NCBI GenBank assembly: GCA_031763025.1
Contig: JASSKH010000035.1
Location: 1,276,320-1,340,319 of the forward strand
Source of the DNA: Macrocystis pyrifera
Lineage: Eukaryota > Sar > Phaeophyceae > Laminariales > Laminariaceae
Direction of reading: 5' to 3'
DNA: 64,000 bases
Of this stretch, positions 53,653-63,300 are shown piece by piece (positions within the stretch are counted from its first letter, which is position 1; every line of letters starts with the position of its first letter). Under the pieces are notes generated by a model. That model was given only the letters and a program-made list of their open reading frames with translations, was not told the DNA's origin and searched no databases. Position numbers and translations under genes: made by a program.

Positions 53653-54455
53653 AGTTGGTCGGGACACCTTGTATCCCTTGTTAAACTTGCCTACTGAGCA
53701 GGTAGGTACTCCTTGGTACTGACGTGTTGTGTTGAATGCTCACAGATAGAAGCAGAGCAGCTTTATTCCTTCGAGCACGATGAGAGACTGCGAGCAAGGC
53801 TCGTTCCTCGCTGGTTTTCCATCTAAAATACGCCTTCCCAGTAGTACAAAATACGATCCCAACACCTGAACCCAGGTGATTACCGGCCTTTCGGCCTCAT
53901 TCGAAGCAGTACCACAACACTAGCCCACTCTGATGAGCCGTATATGCAGAAATATGGGAAATTCATGGAAACCTCGATTCCACGAGCTAGAACTTGTGTC
54001 GAAGATGCGGCTCCTCAAAGGCCCTCAAGGTCCACTCCCACACCTCTGAACGGCAAGGTTACGAAGCCAATAAGGTACACCAACAAAAAAAAGAAAGGAA
54101 GCTCTAGTAGTAAGGGACAGGAATAAATCGTCAACGAGATCGTCCTGCCGACGACGCCACTTGCCAAGTTCAAGGTCGGGCCACTTGTATCCCTTGTTAG
54201 GTTTGCCTATTGAACAGGCACTCGTTGGTACTCACGTGTGTTGAATGCTTAGAGATAGAAGAAGAGCAGCTTTATCCTTTCGAGCCCGATGAGAGGCTGA
54301 GAGCAAGGCTCGTGCCTCGCTGAGAAAACCCCTATTTTTCCTTTTGAAGATACGCCTCCCAAGTACTACAAATACGACCCCAATACCCGAACCCAGGTAG
54401 TTACCGGCCTTTCGGCCTCATTGAAAGCAGCACCATAACACTCACACTACTCTGT
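53653..54455. repeat. LTR-like direct repeat pair
   Basis: 53653-53940 and 54172-54455 are direct copies: GGTCGGGACACCTTGTATCC against GGTCGGGCCACTTGTATCCC, AGAGCAGCTTTATTCCTTCG, GAGCAAGGCTCGT-CCTCGCTG and TTACCGGCCTTTCGGCCTCA. The 230 bp between them hold a short open frame (53944-54126). The pair resembles the LTRs of a collapsed element, but a simple segment duplication is equally possible. Confidence 0.55.
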
Positions 54456-54704
54456 GGTACAGGACTGCACCACTTCTTATGTTCAACCTGATCATTTCGC
54501 AATTCCGTCCATACCTCGCCCCCCCCCTGGTTGTGGTATGGCGACGGCTTTTTTTGTTGACGTACTATTTCCCGTCCCTTAAGGGAAGGCTTCCTTTATT
54601 TGTTTAATATTTGTTTATTTTTATGGCTCTCGCTATATGCGGTGCAGGATGTGTGTGTGTCGTCAATTTCAACCTTGCACGTCGGCCCAGACCAACCTAA
54701 CCCC

Positions 54705-54960
54705 AGGTGTGAAAGTGTTACCTACTGAGCTATAGGGGTAAAATATCGATCGATTACCCAGCCCAGGGGAATCCTTATAACACTCTCCCTCCCCTCTGAA
54801 CGGCGGGATCTTTGGGGCGTCGGTACCGTATACGGCCGTCCGCTGACCTACCCGCTTCGTTTCAATACCTGGGGAACCAGGGAAACATACGTATTTTTTT
54901 TTAGGGATGCACGCGCAAGCGTTTCTATGAAAGAAACGTTCGAAGTGAGGTTCGGACCCG
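54705..54960 (-). repeat. tRNA-like SINE-type repeat, family B, copy
   Basis: Same head (minus strand CCCCTATAGCTCAGTAGGTA) and flanking ATCGATCGAT word as at 20400. The body with GGGGCGTCGGTACCGTATAC and GAACGTTTCTTTCATAGAAA is shared with 20170-20350. Confidence 0.55.
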
Positions 54961-54966
54961 TGACCT

Positions 54967-55301
54967 TTTTTTTTTTTTTTTTTTTTTTAATCATCACTTT
55001 TACTTTCCAGCCCACTCGTACGAGGTTTTACCCTCGACGATCTTCTGGACAAGCCGTGGTCACAGGTGTCGTCCCTTCTCCCCCCCGGTGCGTGCCTTTA
55101 TTTTTTTATCGCGCATAGGGTTCAGCATTCCCACTGCTCGTCGATTTTCATCGAATGTAGCCAACTCACGCTTTCGCGCTTTCCGCTTATCAATTTTTTA
55201 TGCAAGAAAAAGTCCCTATGAGCATGCACTCGGTGAGACTCGAACTCACGAAATTGATCTTGACAGGCTCGCGGACCACCTACCAAGCTACCGGGGACGC
55301 C
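54967..55301 (-). repeat. tRNA-derived SINE-like element, family A, copy
   Basis: Full length in minus orientation with a 22-nt A tail (T on plus). It directly abuts family B sequence on both sides, suggesting insertion into a family B copy. Confidence 0.8.
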
Positions 55302-55379
55302 GGCAGACTGACCTGGACGACGTCAAATGTGAATGAGTTATCTACTGAGCTACAGGGGTAAAAGACCGATCGATACCCT

Positions 55380-55700
55380 GTGGGGGGCTCGAGGTCGGCC
55401 GGGGTAGTCACGCGACTCCGCAGCGTGTTTTGGTGACGTTTTCAAAAAAAACGCCGGGCGGCCGAAAGACCCGCCTTGACCAATAAGATCACATACATCC
55501 TGCACAAAGTTTTGCGCAGGACGCTCCTGCACATAGGTAGGCCGAGCCTATTTTTTTTGGCGTTCCTTGTCGGCTTCGCGGCCTTGCCGTTCAGAGGTGT
55601 AGGAGTGGGTTTTGACGAGCCCCATCTTCGACTCACGTTCCATTAATAGTTCGTGGAATCGGGGCTTCCATGAATGTCCAAATTTCTGGATACCGTATGT
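55380..55700 (-). other. Sequence related to the spacer of the LTR-like pair, with coding look
   Basis: On the minus strand it reads GHSWKPRFHELLMERESKMG and later ERQGREADKERQKK, then a stop and another open stretch (55532-55350). At DNA level it matches 53955-54110. It may be the remnant of an element's protein. No known domain is recognised. Confidence 0.3.
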
Positions 55701-55853
55701 GACGTAAGAAATCACCCTGTGGGTGATGGATGTGCTACTCCATCACAGCCACAATACCCAAAATCTCGTTCTGTATTTTTTTTTTTTCATCATCCGGGGT
55801 GGTTTCCTGTACTATTAATAGTTCGGTGATTGGTGTCTAACGTCCCCCGGTGA

Positions 55854-55972
55854 TAGTACGGGGGTCCATAGTAAATAGGACAAAATATTGTCAGTAAAAA
55901 TAGATAAATATATAGGCGTTTTGTGTGTACTATATATAGATAGGTCCTATTTACTATGATCCCCTGTAATAG
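55854..55972. repeat. Hairpin MITE family A, copy 20
   Basis: Arms TACGGGGGTCCATAGTAAAT and the inverse with ACTATGATCCCCTGTAATAG. The interior has an extra TATATATAGATAG. Confidence 0.85.
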
Positions 55973-57255
55973 TGCGCGGACATTTGTTTCTCTTGATTGG
56001 GTGCAGGGTGTTACAGGGCGAGAGAATCAACGAGCCCACAGCCTTTCAGTGCTCTCCATCGTGCTCTAAGAGGAATATAACTGACTGCGCCCTTCTTTTA
56101 TCTCAAACTACTGCATCTGTAGTAAGCAGTTGACGCACACATACGTCATCAACAGCGAGAACCTGCCCAATAGGCAAACTTGAACCTGTGGCACAACGGA
56201 GATTCTGCTGGGTGTCCCATCCTGCATCACCTCACTGCTCACACAGCAATCCCGACTCTGGACTCTTTTTCTAATTCAAAAAGTGACGTCGATACTGAAT
56301 GACGTCAGCCACTTTCTAACAACCAACCAGTCCAACAGGGGTTGGCCACTATCCACCGACCACCGACCAGGAACATCCTCAAAATAAAATACGGAAAACT
56401 GCGGACAGCAAGTACGAACGATATATGCATACCTGATGCTGGTACGCGGCTGGATTTGAATGTATTTACCATTTTTATTTTCATTTTTTTGTATTTTTGT
56501 CAATTTGTCTGTATCACGCAGTTGACGAAGTTGAATATTAACCACCCAACCAATCGATCGAACTCAACGAACATATATCTTCTTCTTTTCCATTCCCGAT
56601 AATATCTCCGCCGTTCTTTTATCTCTCTTTCCTACTGCATGCAGGCGTTATAATTGCAAATCAGATCCGGGGTCACACAGCAACCCCTCCCTCCCCCCAA
56701 CGACGGTTCTGCACTAAGCCCATTTGTCGATTTCTATTATTAACGTGTAAAACATCCTAATTTTTAATGAGTACGTACGTCGACATTGCGCACATGCGTA
56801 CGCGAGACTATTGACTGTTCGTAGAGGGGCTCCACATACTTCGGTACTTCGGTGACTCTCGCGTACTCGAAACTTTTTTTAAAAAATGAGAAACTAACTT
56901 GAATTTATACTCCGCAGCAGAGATTGCAACCAAGTTGCTTTCTTAGTTTCTTATAAAATCTACTTGGTTCAAAAACTCGACGGCTCAGACCTGAGACCTC
57001 GGACGACTCGACGCAAAATTCGTACATGGTCGCTCTCATATTCCCCATCGAATTCATTTGACTGATGCATTGCCTTCACACGGCGGACAGATCACACGGC
57101 CTACTGGAGGGAGTAGATCATCTACTACTACTATTATGGTGCATTTTGGTTGCTGGCGTATGTATGACAATGTATGTTGTGTCGGCCGCACCTAGTGCGA
57201 GGGCATGGTATTGCGTAGGCTATTAAGGCGTTACGGTGTGTTATCTCTGTGTCGT
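55973..57255. other. No recognisable gene
   Basis: Mixed sequence with frequent C-T rich stretches near 56640-56700. Not assigned. Confidence 0.4.
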
Positions 57256-57365
57256 AGTCTGTGACCACAGAGCTCGTATCTTTCTAGGGTGAAGAATCAG
57301 CACGGACACTGGGCTTGCTGGATGTCGACGAGTAGAAGAACGGTTTAATGTGAAGAACACACACA
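57256..57365. repeat. 'CTGTGACCAC...ACGGACACTG' dispersed repeat, copy
   Basis: CTGTGACCACAGAGCTCGTA, ATCAGCACGGACACTGGGCT and TGCTGGATGTCGACGAGTAG followed by AACGGTTTAATGTGAAGAAC and (AC)n. Confidence 0.7.
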
Positions 57366-57418
57366 CTACACTGTCTGCAGTCTGCAGGTAGAACCTTACT
57401 TACTTACCGTTGTGATAT

Positions 57419-57746
57419 TTTTTTTTTTGTTTTTTTCTTCACCATTACTTTCCAGCCCACTCGTAGGAGGTTTTACCCTCGACGATCTTCTGGACAAGCC
57501 GTGGTCACAGGTGTCGTCCCTTCTCCCCCCCGGTACGTGCCTTTAGTTTTTATCGCGCATAGGGTTCAGCATTCCCACTGCTCGTCGATTTTCATCGAAT
57601 GTACAGCTAACTCACGCTCTCGCGCTTTCCGCTAATCAATTTTATGCAAGAAAAAGTCCCTATGAGCATGCACTCGGTGAGACTCGAACTCACGAAATTG
57701 ATCTTGATAGGCTCGCGGACCACCTACCAAGCCACCGGGGACGCCG
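57419..57746 (-). repeat. tRNA-derived SINE-like element, family A, copy
   Basis: Nearly identical to the copy at 54967-55301 over the whole body, with the A tail interrupted by one C (minus strand). Probably a recent insertion. Confidence 0.8.
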
Positions 57747-57819
57747 GTATACATTGTTGTTGTTCTCTACAAGTAGTCAAGGAATCCGTGGTCATACAAA
57801 GAAAAGTATACACATACAT

Positions 57820-58010
57820 CTTGTGCAGGATCTGTGTAGTACAGACAGATGTATGTACAGATAGATCCAACCGAAGAAGGAGGTCCTTCTCGTAGAACAT
57901 GCAGGTTCTTCGGCTCCTACCCGGCAACATGATGATGATGATCATGATGCATGAGCAAGGCCATACAGAGAGATGGTCAGGAATCAGGAATAGATATCTG
58001 CCCACTGCCT
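57820..58010. repeat. GATC-rich dispersed repeat, fifth copy
   Basis: TTGTGCAGGATCTGTGTAGT, ATAGATCCAACCGAAGAAGG and GTTCTTCGGCTCCTACCCGG follow the family order. Confidence 0.5.
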
Positions 58011-58555
58011 ACGGAAAGATATATAGTAGATATAATCGAGTCGGGACGGCGGATGAGCTGTCCGACGTGTTAGTTGGTATCAATAGAATGAAAAGCAAAA
58101 AGAACAACCTGGAAAGAACCATAAAACGTCAAAATGAAAAACCAAGAAGAAGAAGAAGAAGAAGAAGAAGAAGAAGAGAAGAAGACCACCTCCGCCTAAA
58201 GAATAAACAAGATGACCAGATGAGACAATAAAGCGGGGAGTTTTTAGTTGTTGTTAACTCAAACATATACTATACCTTTTTTTATATGAGGTATTTACTG
58301 ATACTTGCTACTGAACTGGCTGTACCAGGTGGTATCCGACGCTGAGTTCCAGATAAAAAACATACCAGGTACACACTTGCCGGAGAGATTGGAGGGTGTG
58401 CGTGTGGAATGTGGAGTGTGTGGAGAGTCGTGGAGGGTGGAGGGGCTGGAGACCGAGACTGGAAACTGGAGACAGCTACTAGTGGACAGAGATGACGTAC
58501 TTGTCCTATGGACAGCCTAAGGACTAATAACGTGTACATACGTGGTACTACTTAT

Positions 58556-58666
58556 TTTTACGTGGGTCCATAGTAAATAGGACCAAATATCGTGAGTAAA
58601 AATAGGTAAATATATAGGTGTTTGTGTGTACGATAGGTCCTATTTACTATGGTCCCCGGTATTAGA
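58556..58666. repeat. Hairpin MITE family A, copy 21
   Basis: Arms TTTTACGTGGGTCCATAGTA and the inverse with ACTATGGTCCCCGGTATTAG. Confidence 0.9.
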
Positions 58667-58836
58667 AACACCGGCACGCATGGACTTTTCGTTCGTTGGT
58701 CCTTGAGGGTCGAGGGTGACGATTTCGAACTTCTGACTTCTGACCCACCCCCGCCGCTGGCGTGTCGATTATTGCTGCAAGCTCTGGTCGTGTACACTAT
58801 GCGTTCATGGTTGAACAACATATTGTACCTTTTACT

Positions 58837-58946
58837 ACTACGGGGGACCATAGTAAATAGGACCGAATATTGTGCGTAAAAATATATAAATGTATATATT
58901 TTTGTATAAACCGTAGGTCCTATTAACTATGGCCCCCCGTAATATT
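58837..58946. repeat. Hairpin MITE family A, copy 22
   Basis: Arms ACTACGGGGGACCATAGTAA and the inverse with CTATGGCCCCCCGTAATATT. Confidence 0.9.
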
Positions 58947-59224
58947 AATATCGGTACGTATTAATAGTGGGTTGGGATGTTTTTTTCTGAGCAGCACCGC
59001 GGCGCTTTCGCGTGTTCTATATATAACATACATGATATTACTGATTATGTTATTTCATGTTGTACGTAATAATATACGAAAGAAAGTAGTACGTACTTGT
59101 ACGTACTTAAGCATGTACTATCAATACTTACTTCACCCCACCACACCCATTGTGAGAACAACCACCTGATATGATAGAGCGTGACGTTTGATATTTGTGT
59201 ACCCAGTACCTTGATATTAATAGC

Positions 59225-59350
59225 TTTGTGACCACAGCACTTTTATCTCTTGTAGGATTGAGGAATCGGCACGGACACTGGTTGTGCTGGATGTCGACGG
59301 GTAGAAAGAACGGTTTAACGTGACAGAAGGTGAAGAACACACACACACAT
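59225..59350. repeat. 'CTTTGTGACCAC...ACGGACACTG' dispersed repeat, copy
   Basis: TTTGTGACCACAGCACTTTT, AATCGGCACGGACACTGGTT and TGCTGGATGTCGACGGGTAG, then AACGGTTTAACGTGA and (AC)n. It is the closest match to the inverted-repeat spacer copy at 40365. Confidence 0.7.
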
Positions 59351-59469
59351 AATAGTGACAAAAAAGGCGATGCTCGCGATTGATGGATGTACTATATTAA
59401 TACATACCTGGTATCATATAATTACGTTCTATTGTGAAATGTTGTTCTATTTCTTTCTGCTGTCAATCA

Positions 59470-59645
59470 GTAGAAGAAGAAAAGTCCTCATCATTGTGCC
59501 ACTCCGAGGCTCCTCCTCCGATCTCCTCCCACCACGGCCAGCCCAACGTGGCGAAGGCCTTTCAGGCGAACCGGGGCCTGGCCGGGCAAACATCTTGCCG
59601 TTGCTCCGCGCGTGCACTGCAGCTGTTTGTTGAGTTCAAGGTTGG
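59470..59645 (+). other. GC-rich exon-like block, unrecognised
   Basis: Follows a possible acceptor (GCTGTCAATCAG) and ends at a possible donor (TTCAAG then GTTGGC). One frame reads QPNVAKAFQANRGLAGQTSC and RALQLFVEFK. It could be a 5' exon of the carbonic anhydrase transcript or a relic. No family recognised. Confidence 0.2.
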
Positions 59646-60264
59646 CTTCCCAGCAAAAACAATGAACCAAAAAATGACCGCCACATAGCACACCCGTATA
59701 CATACCTGGAATCTGGTAATAACACCCCGGGACGAAATTTCTACTACTTCTCTATTTTCAAGCTGCAAGTATTTTTTCTCTTCGCGAAGATCTACGATAT
59801 ATAGTGGTCTAGGGTATAATATCAAACGTATGCTGAAAATCGCATTTTCACAAAAAGAAAAGAAACAGCAGAGTTCTTCATCTTTTTTGTGTGCGCACAA
59901 AATGATGCATGATGATGCGGTCTTGCGAAGAGCCCCCAGATGGAGCCACACGTCAGTCGGGTCAGCCTCTAAACGGTCCGCAGAGAAGAGGTCACACCGC
60001 CGGCAGCAGTACCTGCAGTAGTACTCTCTTGATTTATTAATAATAATACTATGGTGATTGTTACGTATACGAGCATTATTGCCGATTACTTGTTTCGTTT
60101 TTAAGAGAAGCGACCTGCTGACCTCGCCCCCCCCACCTGACCACTCCTCCCATCACCTCCCCACCTGTTCACCCACCAAGCAGCCAGCGCACACAGCAAA
60201 TCTCAAGCGAGCTTGATTTTTGCCTAGTCTGCTGCTGCTGTTTAGACTAGTTAGTGCTGCTACC

Positions 60265-60336
60265 ATGCCTTCTCCTGCGGTAACGATGGCGGTGGTCCTG
60301 CTCATTGGCGCCAGCGGTGCCATCGTGGGGTTCCTG
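60265..60336 (+). CDS. Carbonic anhydrase exon 1 (signal peptide)
   Basis: 24 codons: MPSPAVTMAVVLLIGASGAI plus VGFL. Very hydrophobic, ends at donor GTAAGA in phase 0, and preceded by CTACC before ATG. Confidence 0.55.
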
Positions 60337-63300
60337 GTAAGAGCAACGCAGACAGACAAGAGGCGGCTCGTGCCGCTTGTGATAGCGTATATGATAGGGG
60401 AGACGATGAGACGATGAGACGATGCAACTCTCTTGCGCTCTGCGCCGCCTCGCCTGCTGTATCAATATACGTGCAGGCACCCAAAAAAAAAGAGGAAGTA
60501 CGTGCAATAATCATGGTCTGCGTACGAGTAGCCCGTGCGATCTTTTCGCGCGAGACAAAGCAAGAGGCGTGTCTCAACTCACACTCGATGCATGCATGGA
60601 TGGATGCATGCATGGATGGAGGGATGCATGCGAGGGGTGCATGCATGCTGGTGATGATGTGTGGAAGAGATGATCCGTGGAACACGCGGCGAATGGTGTG
60701 GGTGTATGCATGTGGTGTTTCCTGCAAAAACTGATTCCACGCCTCAGCTTGTTCCATACCCCTGTCCCTCCTGTGTAACCGCTTGCTCGTTATAACTGGT
60801 ACACCTTTGGCATTTCCTTGTCGTCGTCTCCCAATCTTGCGCCGTGGACACCGTCCACCTCGTCGCGCGGTCATGATGATCCTCATTCATGCATGGCGAC
60901 CCCCTCACCATGTGGTCGTCGTCTTCATGAGCAGTACACCGAAGAGCACCGAAGGCTTGAGGAGTCAGGTGAGCTCGCACCAAACGAGCGCGTCTTGTCT
61001 GTGTCTCGTCTATGTAGTACCCGTCTCTACCCCGTGAAACGCCAATCAACGCAATTCCTTTGCCAGGGCGCATAATAGCAGTCAAGCTTATCCTGGGGGA
61101 CCCTCCTTGCTTGTGCACACTTGTAAATATCTCGAGCACTGGTTTATCTCGTGTCAACGAGGTTCTAGTGCTGCTGCTTCTTCTACTGCTGCTGAACTAG
61201 TGTTGTATCACCGGTCAGCGTGGCCATTCCATGCTGAGACCTCTGGATCTCGGACCTTTTGAAACCCTCAAAAGACACGCTCGAGTCTGATTTATTTCTC
61301 CTCGCAAACCGCGCCACCCACCCGCCTGCTCGGCCTCGTATCGTATGCGCGTACATACCACGGACTGCGCGCTACTACTGACCTTCAACAACAGAGGCGC
61401 CGCCTGAGTGGACGTACATGCACCAGGGAGAGGAGTTGGAGACGCCTTACGGCCCATCGTGAGTTTCGTTGTAATCGGGTACGACGTCACGACACACTTA
61501 TTCTTACGTACACTAGAAGAAGAGCGAATCGACCAGGAGTGTCGTGTTGATTCATTTTCACCAGTGAATTAAAGTACGTAAGTCGGATGATCATCCGAAA
61601 CGGACGGACTACTGCTGCTGATGTGTGGCGTGGATACGCACTGCATTTCAGAAAAAATAATCTGCACAACTCTCGGCGCGTGGTTGTGGTGGACCCGCGT
61701 GCTCGGCGAGGTGCAAAACGCTCGTCGCCGCTCGTCGCGTCGTGCGTGTGCTCCGCACAGCGGTAAAATTTGCCAGTTCAATTCAGAGTCCTCCTGCTTG
61801 CGTGGAGAAAAAATGCCGGCAGTTCGCTTTTGCTTCCAACTCCATCATCAGAGTACTGGTACGACACAACAGCAGCTACTTGCATGAGATCCGTATCGTT
61901 CTTGTCTGCTTCGTGTTCCGCCAATGACGTGTATATAGGCTTGAGCTTGCTGGCTTGGTCCAGAGGGTGTTCAAAAACGCATACGCACGCAGCAGGGAAA
62001 TGCTGTGTGTGTTGAAAATGTTCTCGGGGATCTACATTCTCGAGGTGAAATTCTCGGCCAAGAAGAAGAGTAGCGTAAAACAAAGCACGAGTCACACACG
62101 GTCACAGCATTTACCAGGTCAGACCTCTCATCCCTCGCGTATGAAATGCGCTACCGGTTTGCCAGTCAGATTTTTTTACTGGCTCCAGTGTGTGGTTGTG
62201 CGTGGGGAATGGGGGAGAGGGGAGACGGCGTTCGATGAACGGCCCTCGTGATATGAAGCACGGCCAATGACGTACTTGAGGTGCATACGTGGTGCATCGT
62301 AGCAACCTTTCTAGGACTGCAGTCGGAGAAAGAAGGGCACCCGTGACCACGGCGTGTGTCCCAGAACATCGCCGAGGGTAAAACCTCCCACGAGTTACAA
62401 GGCTGGAAAGTAAACTTGATCATAAATAATATAGAGGTCTCGTTTGGGGACAAACCACTATCTCGAACTCGAAGTACAACAATTAATTATTATTGCAGTT
62501 TGCCCCCAAAACGGGACTGAGCGCAGTTAGTTCTTGAAAGTGTATGCACCTATTAATAGATGCACCCCCAAACGGGACGGGACAATGTAACCGTGTGGCC
62601 GTACGTACACGGCATTGCATTTTATATCTGCCCTCCTACACAGCAGTCCATCATACTGCTGTACTGCAGTAGTATAGTACAGCAGACAGCCGTACGTACA
62701 TGGCATTGCATTTTATATCTGCCCTCCTACACAGCAGTCCATCATACTGCTGTACTGCAGTAGTATAGTACAGCAGACAGTATTATCTCTGTTGTGCCGT
62801 GGTTTTGTGACGTCCCATGTATCTATGTGGTATAGAGAAGAGTATACAGCCAGTATGTATATAGACAATGCACTCACCACATTTATTTGCTTCGTTTTTC
62901 TTTTCCCTTTGTTTTCTGGCCCCACTCGTTTTCCGTGACATGTATTTTGCTTCTTGCTTCTTGCTTGATTGGGCAAATTAAACAGCAACTGGGGAGAGTC
63001 GTTCGAGGACTGCTATGGCCACATGCAGAGCCCCATCAACTTGTCAGAAGCGCACCAAGTCATTAAACACGTGAGTGCTCGTACATAGATAGCATCATAC
63101 ATCCAACGTGCTACTGCTGTGGCTGTAGATGTAAGCACTCTGTCCCAAAATATATTACCGTCTGTAGTGTGCACTCTATTAGTGAATCAAAAGTCCTTTT
63201 TTTCGTTCGAACTCGTATGTGCGTCACCAGTCAGTGCCTTGTATGCGCACGAGTGCCGCAAGTCTCGTGGATACTAACAGCAGTATGTCTGCATGATACT

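Larger units (their letters stand above)
61459..62985 (+). other. Carbonic anhydrase intron 3
   Basis: 1527 bp with a SINE-like 3' fragment (62310-62420), a MITE family B copy and a 91-bp tandem pair. No further exon of this gene is required by the phase. Confidence 0.6.

Noticed and set aside
60818-61075. Long second exon of carbonic anhydrase starting before 60900
   Set aside because: No AG acceptor exists in the open part upstream of 60931, so only the short exon 60935-60968 fits.
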